Shown here piece by piece: positions 9,030-17,766 of a stretch of DNA of 64,000 nucleotides. Under the pieces are notes generated by a model that was given only the letters and a program-made list of their open reading frames with translations, did no database searches and was not told the origin of the DNA. Position 1 is the first letter of the stretch; the number at the start of each line of letters is the position of its first letter. The DNA is from an uncultured Christensenella sp. (lineage in GTDB: Bacteria; Bacillota; Clostridia; Christensenellales; UBA3700): assembly GCA_910584635.1 (NCBI GenBank), contig CAJUBA010000004.1:33964-97963 (forward strand), read 5' to 3'. Position numbers and translations under genes: made by a program.

Positions 9030-9169
9030 CATAATTTTTACATACATTTGACATAACTTACGACTTTACGAAAATTATACTTTTCAAACGAAAATTAGTC
9101 GTCTTTCGGCATTTACTTTTAATATTTTTAATGCTATATTTATAGTATAAAGCATGGCGGTGAAAGAGT

Positions 9170-11611
9170 ATGAAAAAACGAATGGACGGATTTGCAAAAT
9201 TTATTACCAGACACAAAATGCTGATATTATCTCTTGCTCTTTTACTGACGGTGCTATCTTTGATAGCGTTTACGTTTGTTCACGTCAATTCCAACATTTT
9301 CGATTATCTTCCCGACGATATGCAGATGAGTCAAGGCTTGGATTATATAAAGACCGCTTTCGGCATGGAGGGCGACGCGATTGTAGGCGTAAGCGGCATT
9401 ACCTATTCGCAATTAAAGAGTAAAATAACGGAAATAGAGAAGTTGAAAGGCGTAAGCAAAGGCGGGGCGCTTTGGCTGGGGTCGATGTATGAAATGAAGA
9501 ATTTGGATATATCGTCCATGCTCGACGAGTATGCGGGCAACTCCGCTATAGCGTCGCAAATCGAGAAAATGCTCAACGATTACGGTTTGACAATGGAGGA
9601 TTACAAAGTTGTCGACGGAGTGGAGTATACGTGCATTAAGGATATAGACGTATCCGAAATGGTAGAAGAAATGCTCGAAAAAGACGACGTTTGCAAACTT
9701 TTCTTCCCGCAAAATGACGTGTCGATAAAAGACGCGGTAGAAAAGGATTTGCCGGGCAACTACGTTATCGTCATACAGTTAAACGTGCCGTCGGCTTCCG
9801 ACGACGCTATGAAAGCGTTGAAGAGCATAGACAAAATTTTCGTTGATTACGAATCTTCGATAGGCGGCAGTTCCAAAGTCATTTCCGACCTTTTCGACAG
9901 CACTATCAATGAAATGTGGAAATATATAATTATCGCCGTCCTTGTAATGTTTGTAATATTGCTTTTGACGACGGATAATTTGGTAGAGCCTTTTATCTTA
10001 ATGCTGACTTTGGGCATAGCCGTTTTAGTCAATATGGGTACGAATATTATTTTCGGTTCGGTGTCCGTAATAACTTTCTCCGCGGCGTCGGTACTCCAAT
10101 TAGGACTGTCGATGGACTACGCGATATTCCTTATACACTCGTTCAAGGACGAGCGAAAACACGCGCTGACGGACGATCAAGCGATGCGTATCGCTATCCC
10201 GAAAGCCTTTTCGACGATAACGGCGTCTTCGCTTACGACGGTAGGCGGTTCGCTCGCGTTGCTGTTCATGAGATTTGAAATAGGCGTGGATTTGGGACTT
10301 GTTCTTGCAAAAGGCGTTTTCCTTTCGCTGATTACGATAATAGTCGTTTTGCCGTGTCTTATACTTTTGACTAGAAAAGGTCAGGAAAAGACGGCGCACG
10401 CTGTCGTTATTCCAAAACTCAACAGAGTGGCGAGTTTTTCTGTCAAGCACAGAAAAGTATTTGCGATAATCTTTGCGGTATTATTTATACCGGTATTGAT
10501 TCTTCAATCCAAAGTGGAACTCAATTACGTCAAATTCAGCGATTCAAAAAAGACTCCGACGCAGATAGATACCATAGTAGAGAGTATGTCCAACTCCGTT
10601 ATCGTCGCGTTGCCTATCTCTTACGCTGACAAAGAACAGCAGAAAGAAAACATAAAAAATCATACTTTGAGAGATGAAAACTTAGAATTTATCGAGGAAG
10701 TCAAAAACGAATCGACCGACAACGTAATGGGAGTGCTGGGAATTTATTCGATTGTACCCGAAGAATACTATTCGCTGATAGAATTCATGTGTTCGCTGAT
10801 GAATAACAAACTTATCGCCTCGCAGTTGCCTGACGAAGCGGCGACATTGAAAGGACTTGCCGGCGACAATCACGCGCTGTACTTTATAATGATTAAGGAT
10901 GAGGCGGAAAGCGAAAAAACGTCGCAGACTCTCGCCAATATCAAGACTTCTATCAACGAACATTTCGGCGACGACTTTTATCTTACCGGTATGGCTCAAG
11001 CCAAAGCCGACCTTGCCGAAATTACGCCGAGAGATTTCAACGTAATCACTATAGTATCAGTGCTGATAATCTTTTTGATACTGTTGTTGACGATACGCTC
11101 TTTTAAGATGTCGGTTTTGATTATCATAGTAATAGAGTTCGGTATATTCGTCAATCTGTCAATAAACGCTATAACGGGCGCGCCTATAAACTTTATGGGA
11201 TATATCATAATTTCGTCTATTCAATTGGGTGCTACGGTCGATTACGCGATATTGTTCTCAGTAAAGTACAAGAATTATATCAAATTTATGCCCGCGCGAG
11301 AATCGGCTTACAGGTCGTTGAGCGAATGCGCATTGTCTGTGCTTACGTCGGTGTCGATAATGGCAGGTTGCTGTCTGTCGGTAGGACTTGTAACGTCCAA
11401 CTTAATTGCGCGCGAAATAACCGTGCTGATAGCGAGGGGAAGTATTATAAGCGGAATACTCGTACTCTTCGTGTTGCCTAGCGTAATGATACTTGCGACG
11501 GGCAGAGTGGCAAAACTGACCAAAGTAGGAAAGAAGGCGGCGAAAGTCATAAAGAAAGATATAAATTCGGCGGAAAAAGAGAAAGCAAAAGGGCAGCAAA
11601 TTGACTTGTAG
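9170..11611 (+). CDS. MMPL/RND-superfamily membrane protein
   Basis: 813-residue polytopic protein with the two-fold architecture of RND/MMPL transporters. There is one N-terminal membrane helix (about 16-36), a large extracytoplasmic domain, and a block of five or six helices starting near residue 245. After a second loop domain (about 440-615) a second helix block follows. It is a putative exporter of lipids or other hydrophobic substrates; the substrate cannot be read from sequence. The ATG at 9170 follows GGCGGTGAAAGAG. It stands alone between a terminator and convergent serA, so context gives no clue to its cargo. Confidence 0.85.
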   Translation: MKKRMDGFAKFITRHKMLILSLALLLTVLSLIAFTFVHVNSNIFDYLPDDMQMSQGLDYIKTAFGMEGDAIVGVSGITYSQLKSKITEIEKLKGVSKGGALWLGSMYEMKNLDISSMLDEYAGNSAIASQIEKMLNDYGLTMEDYKVVDGVEYTCIKDIDVSEMVEEMLEKDDVCKLFFPQNDVSIKDAVEKDLPGNYVIVIQLNVPSASDDAMKALKSIDKIFVDYESSIGGSSKVISDLFDSTINEMWKYIIIAVLVMFVILLLTTDNLVEPFILMLTLGIAVLVNMGTNIIFGSVSVITFSAASVLQLGLSMDYAIFLIHSFKDERKHALTDDQAMRIAIPKAFSTITASSLTTVGGSLALLFMRFEIGVDLGLVLAKGVFLSLITIIVVLPCLILLTRKGQEKTAHAVVIPKLNRVASFSVKHRKVFAIIFAVLFIPVLILQSKVELNYVKFSDSKKTPTQIDTIVESMSNSVIVALPISYADKEQQKENIKNHTLRDENLEFIEEVKNESTDNVMGVLGIYSIVPEEYYSLIEFMCSLMNNKLIASQLPDEAATLKGLAGDNHALYFIMIKDEAESEKTSQTLANIKTSINEHFGDDFYLTGMAQAKADLAEITPRDFNVITIVSVLIIFLILLLTIRSFKMSVLIIIVIEFGIFVNLSINAITGAPINFMGYIIISSIQLGATVDYAILFSVKYKNYIKFMPARESAYRSLSECALSVLTSVSIMAGCCLSVGLVTSNLIAREITVLIARGSIISGILVLFVLPSVMILATGRVAKLTKVGKKAAKVIKKDINSAEKEKAKGQQIDL

Positions 11612-11786
11612 TAAAACAATTACGGTTGTACTATATTGATTTGCCTTGACTATTGAATTTTCCAATAGATTCATAAGACGGGTAATTTAGTAACGATAAA
11701 GGCAGAGTAAAACTAATCGTATTTTCTGTTCGATAAAAGTATCCGTATAATATAAACAAATATAAAGTAATTAGAATCTATAAAAA

Positions 11787-11815
11787 GCGGACGGTTTTCA
11801 CCGTCCGCGAATTTT
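11787..11815 (-). terminator. Terminator of the serC-serA operon
   Basis: GCGGACGG (11787-11794) pairs with CCGTCCGC (11801-11808) across a 6-nt loop. Read on the minus strand, the hairpin is followed by TTTTTATAG, so it ends the leftward serC-serA message. It may also stop readthrough from the MMPL gene. Confidence 0.85.
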
Positions 11816-11829
11816 TGTTTATTTGAGTA

Positions 11830-12957
11830 TTAAAGAACTCTAACTGCCAACGCTTTGGATTTAAGCGCGTCGATTTCGCTGTCGTTTGCGTTTGACGAAA
11901 GGTCGGCGATCACGTAAGCGATGTTTCCGCGAGTAGCGCTTGCGATAGCGCTGACGTTGGTCAAAGTAGCGTTGACTTGCGCAACTGCGTTTTGAACGTC
12001 GGAAGAGATAACGCATACGCGCGCTTTTCCGCTGCGTTCAACTTGCAATTTGGGGAAGTTTACGCTGTTGACGATATTTCCGTTTTCAAGATAATCTTTG
12101 AGTTGGTTGGCTGCCATAACCGCGCAGTTGTCTTCCGCTTCCGCTGTGGACGCGCCGAGGTGCGGTATAGTGATTACGCCGTCTACGCCCAAAAGTTCGT
12201 CGCAGGGAAGGTCGGTAACGTACTTAGCGACTTTGCCGCCCGCGATAGCCTTCTTGATGTCGTCGTTGTTGACGAGTTCTCCTCTCGCAAGGTTTATGAT
12301 TCTAACGCCGTCTTTCATAAGCGCGATAGTATCTTTATTTACAGAATTCTTTGTCTGCGGAGTAGCGGGAACGTGCAGGGTAATATAATCGCAGTTCTTG
12401 TAAATCTCGTTGAGGTCTGTCGTCAACTGTATAGGCAAATCGGTAGAGGATACGAAAGGATCGTAAGCGATTACTTTCATGCCCAAAGCGAGTACTGCGT
12501 TTGCCACAAGTTTGCCGATAGCGCCAAGTCCTACGATACCGAGAGTCTTGCCGAATATTTCCTGTCCTACAAAGGCTTTCTTGCCTTTTTCTACCTGTTT
12601 GCTGACTTCGCCGTTTTTCTCTAAATTTTGAGTCCAGTTGATACCCTCGTAAATTTTTCTCGAAGATACCAAAAGGGAGAAGAGTACGAGTTCTTTGACC
12701 GCGTTTGCATTCGCGCCCGGCGTATTGAATACGCATACTCCTTTTTCGGTCATTTTGTCAAGCGGAATATTGTTTACGCCCGCGCCCGCTCTCGCAACGG
12801 CGATTACGCTTTGGGGCATATCGTATTCGTGCATGGAAAAACTTCTCAATACGATAGCGCAAGGATTTTTCGCGTCGCTTGTTACGCTATATTTGTCTTG
12901 CGTGAGTATAGCGTTGACTTTATTGCTGATTTCGTTGAGTTTCAATATCTCTTTCAT
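11830..12957 (-). CDS. serA: D-3-phosphoglycerate dehydrogenase
   Basis: NAD-dependent oxidation of 3-phosphoglycerate, the first step of serine synthesis. At 375 residues this is the short form. It has the substrate and Rossmann domains (VGLGAIGKLVANAV), the catalytic Arg (NLARGELVN), Glu region (CDELLG) and His (IPHLGAST), then only a short C-terminal domain (about 305-375) that resembles a reduced ACT module. Serine feedback may therefore be weak or different. It follows serC by 15 nt on the minus strand. No phosphoserine phosphatase (serB) is present in the window. Confidence 0.93.
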   Translation of the reverse strand: MKEILKLNEISNKVNAILTQDKYSVTSDAKNPCAIVLRSFSMHEYDMPQSVIAVARAGAGVNNIPLDKMTEKGVCVFNTPGANANAVKELVLFSLLVSSRKIYEGINWTQNLEKNGEVSKQVEKGKKAFVGQEIFGKTLGIVGLGAIGKLVANAVLALGMKVIAYDPFVSSTDLPIQLTTDLNEIYKNCDYITLHVPATPQTKNSVNKDTIALMKDGVRIINLARGELVNNDDIKKAIAGGKVAKYVTDLPCDELLGVDGVITIPHLGASTAEAEDNCAVMAANQLKDYLENGNIVNSVNFPKLQVERSGKARVCVISSDVQNAVAQVNATLTNVSAIASATRGNIAYVIADLSSNANDSEIDALKSKALAVRVL

Positions 12958-12972
12958 ATTTATACCTCTTAA

Positions 12973-14043
12973 TTACTTGTTGGCGATTTCAAACTTCTTC
13001 ATAAACTCAATAAGAGTCTTCACGCCGTCAACCGGCATAGCGTTGTAAATAGACGCGCGCATACCGCCTACAAGTCTGTGTCCTTTGAGCGATACAAGAC
13101 CCGCGGCGCCCGCTTCTTTTACAAACTTAGCGTCAAGATCTGCATTAGGAGTAACAAACGGAACGTTCATAAGCGAACGGTCTTCTTTCGCTACGCCGTT
13201 GGAGAAGAAGTCGGAGTTGTCGATAAAGTCGTACAAAAGTCCCGACTTGTATTCGTTTAGTTTTTGCATTTCGCTTACGCCGCCCATCTTTTTGAGATAA
13301 CGCAAAGTAAGCATAGCCATGTATATCGGGAAGCAAGGCGGAGTATTGTAAAGACTGTTGTTGTCCGCTTGCGTTTTCCATTTGAGCATTGTGGGGCAGA
13401 TAGACATGCCTTCTCCGATAAGATCGTTGCGGGCAATAACTATCGTTACGCCTGCCGGAGCAAGGTTCTTCTGCGCTCCTGCAAAAAGTACGCCGTATTT
13501 GCTTACGTCGATTTTCTCGCTTAAAATGTTGGAGGAAATGTCCGCCACAATGTTGGCTTTAGTATTCGGTAATTGAGTAAATCTCGTTCCGAATATAGTA
13601 TTGTTTTGACAGATATAAAGGTAATCTATATCGTCTCTGATTTTCAATTCTTTGGGGATATAAGTAAATTTCTTGTCTTCGGAAGAACCTGCTACTGCAA
13701 CGTCGCCGTATTTTATCGCTTCTTTGTAAGCCTTTTTCGCAAAGTTGCCCGTAACTATGTAATCCGCTTTTCCGCTTCCGGTGAGAAGATTGAGCGGAAC
13801 CGCTTCAAACTGTGTAGAACCTCCGCCTTGAACGAAAATTACGCTGTAATTGTCGGGGATATTCATAAGTTCCTTAAAAAGGTCGATACACTCGTTGTTG
13901 ATAGCGTCGTAGAACTTGCTTCTGTGGCTCATTTCGCATACGCTCATACCGCTTCCGTCGTAATCGAGGAAATCTCTTTGCGCTTCTTGCAATACTTCCA
14001 TAGGTAACATGGACGGTCCTGCCGAAAAATTGTAAACTCTCAT
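12973..14043 (-). CDS. serC: Phosphoserine aminotransferase
   Basis: PLP enzyme that transaminates 3-phosphohydroxypyruvate with glutamate to O-phosphoserine, the second step of serine synthesis. The start MRVYNFSAGPSMLP is the characteristic N-terminus. I chose the ATG at 14043 because an AGGAG site sits just before it, rather than an in-frame upstream codon at 14067. The PLP-lysine context is FAGAQKNLAPAGVT. It is the first gene of a two-gene serC-serA operon driven by the promoter at 14096-14124 and ended by the hairpin at 11787. Confidence 0.95.
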   Translation of the reverse strand: MRVYNFSAGPSMLPMEVLQEAQRDFLDYDGSGMSVCEMSHRSKFYDAINNECIDLFKELMNIPDNYSVIFVQGGGSTQFEAVPLNLLTGSGKADYIVTGNFAKKAYKEAIKYGDVAVAGSSEDKKFTYIPKELKIRDDIDYLYICQNNTIFGTRFTQLPNTKANIVADISSNILSEKIDVSKYGVLFAGAQKNLAPAGVTIVIARNDLIGEGMSICPTMLKWKTQADNNSLYNTPPCFPIYMAMLTLRYLKKMGGVSEMQKLNEYKSGLLYDFIDNSDFFSNGVAKEDRSLMNVPFVTPNADLDAKFVKEAGAAGLVSLKGHRLVGGMRASIYNAMPVDGVKTLIEFMKKFEIANK

Positions 14044-14095
14044 ATACACTCCTTTTGACTTTGTCAAATATGTAATAAATTTTTAATACTATAAT

Positions 14096-14124
14096 ATTAT
14101 ATCACTCAATAATTAAGTTGGCAA
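14096..14124 (-). promoter_or_regulatory. Promoter of serC-serA
   Basis: On the minus strand, TTGCCA (14124-14119), 17-bp spacer, TATAAT (14101-14096), about 50 nt before the serC start. The rest of the 14044-14366 gap holds only the repeat listed next and an AT-rich leader for the Fic gene. Confidence 0.7.
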
Positions 14125-14212
14125 ATAATATCAGCAATTTGTAAAAAATTTAACAATAACGTTTTGGAAGTATATGAGAAAACCGATTATGGTATTATAT
14201 TTACTTTTTACG

Positions 14213-14282
14213 TTTGGTTGGGGAAGCGAAGCGTAGTCGAAGAATCCAGTCTAATGCCGAAGGCTATCCGTATTATAAATAA
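14213..14282. repeat. Dispersed repeat, left flank of the Fic gene
   Basis: Carries GGGGAAGCGAAGCGTAGTCG followed by a segment containing AATGCCGAAGGCTATCCGTA, then TTATAAATA. The same two blocks in the same order and orientation occur at 15380-15446, just past the Fic gene, so the gene is bracketed by direct repeats. Confidence 0.6.
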
Positions 14283-14366
14283 TTGATTGAAATACGAATG
14301 AATACTTGATTTTTAGGGAACAATTTGATATAATAACAGCATAAAAGTTCCCTAAAATGAGTGTGT

Positions 14367-15305
14367 ATGGAAAACAATTTTGAAAAGATTCAAGAATTAT
14401 TAAGGCAAAGAGCAGAACTGATGGCAAAATTAAATCTTTTGCCTTATGACGGCACTCCCGAAATAAAAGTAAATGCGAGCGGTAAGTATATTTATTTGAG
14501 AAAGCGAGAGAACGGTAAACTTACGTCTAAATACGTAGATAAATATTCGGATACTCTCTATCAATTGCTGTTGAAGAATTCAAAAGAGGCAAAAGAGTTT
14601 AAGAAACTTATTCGCGCGATTGAAAAAGATTTGGCAAATCTGGGATTTTCTGCAAGCGATTTATCTCCGAGAGTAGAACTTAATTTGGAATTTGCAAGAA
14701 TAAATATGAAATCCAATATTTATGACCAAGCAATATTGGAAGGAGTAGCCACAACGTTTCCGCAAACTGAAACTATCATAGATAACGGTATAGTTTCGGG
14801 AATGACCCCGACAGATATTCAAAAGATATTAAATCTAAAACACGCGTGGGAATTTATTTTGGATAAAGACGTTATATCTTCAAAAACCAATTTCTATATT
14901 TTAAGTTATATTGCAAAACTCGTCAACGAAGGATTCTATAAGAACGGCGGAAGAATCAGAGCAGTACCCGTTTCAATCGGAGGCACTAATTATGTACCGC
15001 CTCTTCCGATAGAAAGCGATATTAAAGATAATATAGAAACAATTCTTACTCAAGAAAAAGAAATTATAGACAAAGCCATTGACCTATGTCTATATTGTAT
15101 GAAGACGCAGATATTTAATGACGGCAACAAAAGAGCGTCTGTAATATTTGCCAATCATTATCTGATTAGTCAAGGAGAAGGACTAATTATTATTCCCGAA
15201 AAAGAAGTGCCGCTATTTAGATCGCTTTTAGTGAATTATTATGAAAATGAAGATAACAATGCCATTAAAATATTTATGAGAGAGAAGTGTTGGAAAACAT
15301 TTTGA
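14367..15305 (+). CDS. Fic-family protein with Gln in place of the catalytic His
   Basis: 312-residue protein with a Fic/Doc fold. The active loop reads KTQIFNDGNKRAS (about 246-258): the F, D/N-G-N-K-R core is intact, but the His that activates the target hydroxyl is Gln 248. An inhibitory-helix-like motif (DQAILEGVATT, about 120-130) lies N-terminal, as in class II Fic proteins, and the target-clamping flap is present (GGTNYVPPLPI). Fic enzymes normally transfer AMP or similar groups to proteins; loss of the His suggests an inactive or altered reaction. The ATG at 14367 is preferred over the GTG at 14361. The gene is bracketed by direct repeats and may be acquired. Confidence 0.8.
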   Translation: MENNFEKIQELLRQRAELMAKLNLLPYDGTPEIKVNASGKYIYLRKRENGKLTSKYVDKYSDTLYQLLLKNSKEAKEFKKLIRAIEKDLANLGFSASDLSPRVELNLEFARINMKSNIYDQAILEGVATTFPQTETIIDNGIVSGMTPTDIQKILNLKHAWEFILDKDVISSKTNFYILSYIAKLVNEGFYKNGGRIRAVPVSIGGTNYVPPLPIESDIKDNIETILTQEKEIIDKAIDLCLYCMKTQIFNDGNKRASVIFANHYLISQGEGLIIIPEKEVPLFRSLLVNYYENEDNNAIKIFMREKCWKTF

Positions 15306-15354
15306 TAATGGTAAGTAAAAAATCTAACAATAATGGATTGCGACAACGTTCACC

Positions 15355-15446
15355 GACCAGTCGTAAAATCTACTCTTGGTCGGGAAAGCGAAGCGAAGTC
15401 GAAATATCTAATTCAATGCCGAAGGCTATCCGTATAATAATAAATA
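15355..15446. repeat. Dispersed repeat, right flank of the Fic gene
   Basis: Contains GGGAAAGCGAAGCGAAGTCG, ATATCTA, and then AATGCCGAAGGCTATCCGTA, in the same order as the copy at 14213-14282. A small dyad (CCGACCA...TTGGTCGG) precedes it, echoing the dyad at 6556-6597. Confidence 0.6.
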
Positions 15447-15498
15447 CCTTAATGTAACGACCTATGCCAATTGGTATAGAAACGATTTAATTTTTAAT

Positions 15499-15741
15499 TT
15501 ATTCAAATTCAATGTTTCCGTTTAAAAATATAGGGTCATTAAGAAAGTCAAGTATGCTAATACCAAAACCTCTTGCAACCATATAAATTGTACTAAGCGT
15601 TACAGTTTTGTTCCGTCCTTTCATGATACATTGCATACTTCCATGTTGAATGCCCGAATCTTGTTCTAAACGATATTGAGTTATTCTTTTTTCTATTAAC
15701 AAATTTGCAATTCTTTTTGCAACCGCGTCGTTTACTGTCAT
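15499..15741 (-). CDS. XRE-family HTH regulator
   Basis: 80-residue protein made of one helix-turn-helix domain (KRITQYRLEQDSGIQHGSMQCIMKG) and a short C-terminal tail. A good AGGAGAGG ribosome site precedes its ATG. It is divergent from the SLOG-like gene, with a 155-bp shared upstream region holding a palindrome next to that gene's promoter. The simplest reading is a local repressor of the SLOG operon and of itself. The closest relatives I can recall are small phage- or ICE-type repressors, but nothing else mobile is visible. Confidence 0.85.
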   Translation of the reverse strand: MTVNDAVAKRIANLLIEKRITQYRLEQDSGIQHGSMQCIMKGRNKTVTLSTIYMVARGFGISILDFLNDPIFLNGNIEFE

Positions 15742-15808
15742 AATCCTCTCCTTATGTATGTAGATTTGCCTTCATAATAATTTTAAGGTCAACAAATTGC
15801 AAAAATAG

Positions 15809-15859
15809 GAAGGTTTACCTTCTCATATTGTTTACATTCCCAAAATTTTAATTTATAAT
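15809..15859 (+). promoter_or_regulatory. Promoter and candidate operator of the SLOG operon
   Basis: A vegetative-type promoter, TTTACA (15831-15836), 17 bp, TATAAT (15854-15859), precedes the gene at 15897. The palindrome GAAGGTTTACCTTC (15809-15822) lies 8 bp upstream of the -35 box. It is a plausible binding site for the divergent XRE protein; the operator role is inference. Confidence 0.6.
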
Positions 15860-15896
15860 ATATGTATGAATCTTATTTATATATTGAGGTATAGTT

Positions 15897-16421
15897 ATGA
15901 CATTAGATTTAGAGAAACTAGAAAAAACAACTACTGCGTGCTTTACGGGGCATAGAAGTCAAAAATTGCCGTGGCGATTTAATGAAGATGACGAGAGATG
16001 TAAAAGCATGAAAGAAAAATTGAGAATTGAAATCGTCAAGGCAATAGAAAACGGTTACAAAACTTTTATTTGCGGAATGGCAATAGGCTTTGACATGATT
16101 TGCGCGGAAACGGTGTTGGCGTTGAAAAAGCAATATTCGGATATTAAACTCATAGGGGCGTTGCCTTGCAAAACTCAAGACAGTAAATGGTTTTATAAAG
16201 ACAAAATCAGATACAGAAATCTTTTAGATAAACTGGACGGAATTCGCTGTATATACGATACGTATATCGGGTCGGAATGTATGTTGGAGCGTAATAGATA
16301 TATGGTAAACAATTCTTCGCTTTTAATAGCGCTTTTTGACGGGATTACCATCGGAGGTACAATGTCTACCGTAGAATACGCTAAAATGCAGAATTTGAAA
16401 ATAGTCGTTATAAGACCGTAA
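15897..16421 (+). CDS. SLOG-fold protein, DUF1273/YpsA-like
   Basis: 174-residue cytoplasmic Rossmann-like protein. The N-terminal CFTGHRSQKLPW motif, the glycine-rich CGMAIGFDMICAE segment and the late GGTMSTVEYA loop match the SLOG superfamily, near DUF1273/YpsA. SLOG domains are thought to bind nucleotide-derived ligands, and several occur in phage-defence or stress systems. The gene has its own promoter, lies divergent from an XRE repressor and is followed after 22 nt by a small unknown gene. A role in nucleotide sensing is family-based inference. Confidence 0.75.
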   Translation: MTLDLEKLEKTTTACFTGHRSQKLPWRFNEDDERCKSMKEKLRIEIVKAIENGYKTFICGMAIGFDMICAETVLALKKQYSDIKLIGALPCKTQDSKWFYKDKIRYRNLLDKLDGIRCIYDTYIGSECMLERNRYMVNNSSLLIALFDGITIGGTMSTVEYAKMQNLKIVVIRP

Positions 16422-16443
16422 AAAAACAAATGAGAAGTAAAAT

Positions 16444-16731
16444 ATGAAAAATTTAGACGATTCATTCGGACCGCAAACTAGGGAAGTATATACTAAACAG
16501 TCTGTTGATTGGCATATCGTGATTCATTGTTTAGAAAGTCTGAAAACGATGCAAAAAATATTCGACGATAAGAAGTTTAGCGATTTGTACAATCAACTGT
16601 TGACTTATGTAGACAAAAAGTTGGACACTCACTATAATGGCGCAAGCAAAGATATGTATGTAATAGTAAAACAAAGCGCGACCGAAGCGGAATATGCGCG
16701 CTGGTTGGATTCGTTCAATAAGAATCAATAA
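16444..16731 (+). CDS. Small unknown protein, second gene of the SLOG operon
   Basis: 95-residue soluble protein I do not recognise. It looks helical (VIHCLESLKTMQKIFDDKKFSDLYNQ, about 27-52) with no signal peptide, membrane helix or metal-binding Cys cluster. It starts 22 nt after the SLOG gene and is probably co-transcribed with it, so a partner role is possible. Codon use looks like the neighbours, which supports it being a real gene. Confidence 0.6.
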   Translation: MKNLDDSFGPQTREVYTKQSVDWHIVIHCLESLKTMQKIFDDKKFSDLYNQLLTYVDKKLDTHYNGASKDMYVIVKQSATEAEYARWLDSFNKNQ

Positions 16732-16824
16732 CGTCGATATTTTATTTAATATTCCTCCGCATAGAAAGAATAAAAGGAAAATTTATCCACAAACTACTAT
16801 CAACAAAAGCGTGTGGAGGAAAAT

Positions 16825-17535
16825 ATGCAAGCAATTATTATGGCGGGCGGAATGGGCAGCAGATTAAGACCTTTGACAAATTCTATTCCTAAGCCGTTGG
16901 TCAGTATTATCGATAAACCCGTAATGGAGTACGTTGTTGAAAACTTAGCGCTCGGCGGAGTAACGGATATTGCCGTTACGGTAGGCTATAAAAGCGAGAT
17001 GATTATGGACTATTTCGGAGACGGAAGCAAGTGGGGAGTATCCTTGACTTACTTTGAAGAAAAGGAGCCTTTGGGTACCGCGGGCGGAGTAAAGAACGCA
17101 AGCGAGTTTATAAAAGACGACTTTTTGGTTTTGTCGGCGGACGGTTTTTCCAATATCGACATTTGCGATTTTTGCGATTATCACAAATCGCATAGACAGT
17201 CAATTACTATGGCGGTAAGATATATGCAGGACGCAAGAGGTTACGGACTTGTCAGGACGAACGAGGACAGTATTGTTACTTCTTTTGCAGAAAAGCCAAA
17301 ATTTCTTTGTTCGGGGTTGATAAACATGGGCATATACGCTTTTGATAAAGAAATTATCGACGAGATTCCCGAAGGAAAATGCGATTTCTCTTACGATATT
17401 TTCCCTAGACATATCGGCGATATAAAATCCTATTCGACGGACTGTTTTTGGTCGGATATCGGCACTTTGTCGGATTATTATCTTACCAATCACTACGTCA
17501 GCGTTCATCCCGAAAATTTCGGAGTAACGTTCTGA
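16825..17535 (+). CDS. Sugar-phosphate nucleotidyltransferase
   Basis: 236-residue NTP_transferase-fold enzyme activating a sugar-1-phosphate to an NDP-sugar. The signature MQAIIMAGGMGSRLRPLTN plus KPLVSIIDKP at the N-terminus binds the nucleotide. The catalytic-domain markers GTAGGVK and SADGF (metal/nucleotide Asp) follow. It lacks the C-terminal left-handed helix repeats, so it is a single-domain mannose-1-phosphate guanylyltransferase-like or glucose-1-phosphate-type enzyme; the substrate is uncertain. The ATG at 16825 has a GTGGAGG site and is preferred over the GTG at 16813. A strong terminator follows. Confidence 0.85.
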   Translation: MQAIIMAGGMGSRLRPLTNSIPKPLVSIIDKPVMEYVVENLALGGVTDIAVTVGYKSEMIMDYFGDGSKWGVSLTYFEEKEPLGTAGGVKNASEFIKDDFLVLSADGFSNIDICDFCDYHKSHRQSITMAVRYMQDARGYGLVRTNEDSIVTSFAEKPKFLCSGLINMGIYAFDKEIIDEIPEGKCDFSYDIFPRHIGDIKSYSTDCFWSDIGTLSDYYLTNHYVSVHPENFGVTF

Positions 17536-17565
17536 TTTATACGAAAAAAATCATATTGCTTATTC

Positions 17566-17597
17566 AAAACGGAAGGTTCAACCCTTCCGTTTTTTTA
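17566..17597 (+). terminator. Terminator after the nucleotidyltransferase
   Basis: AACGGAAGG (17568-17576) pairs with CCTTCCGTT (17583-17591) and is followed by a run of T. Confidence 0.9.
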
Positions 17598-17687
17598 TGG
17601 ATAAAATAGAAGCCTTGGACAGAAGAATTATTTCTGCAAAAAACGTCAACTATCTTCAAATAAAGCCAAACTTTATCCGCGTTTCCC

Positions 17688-17716
17688 TTGAATTTTTATT
17701 ATTTTTATTATATAAT
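17688..17716 (+). promoter_or_regulatory. Promoter of the RNase J-TrmR-TrhP operon
   Basis: TTGAAT (17688-17693), 17-bp AT-only spacer, TATAAT (17711-17716). The predicted start leaves a leader of about 45 nt before the TTG start of the RNase J gene. Confidence 0.75.
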
Positions 17717-17766
17717 TATACTTGCAATAATAAAGTCGGCAGAAATAAAAGACAAAAGGAGTCATT

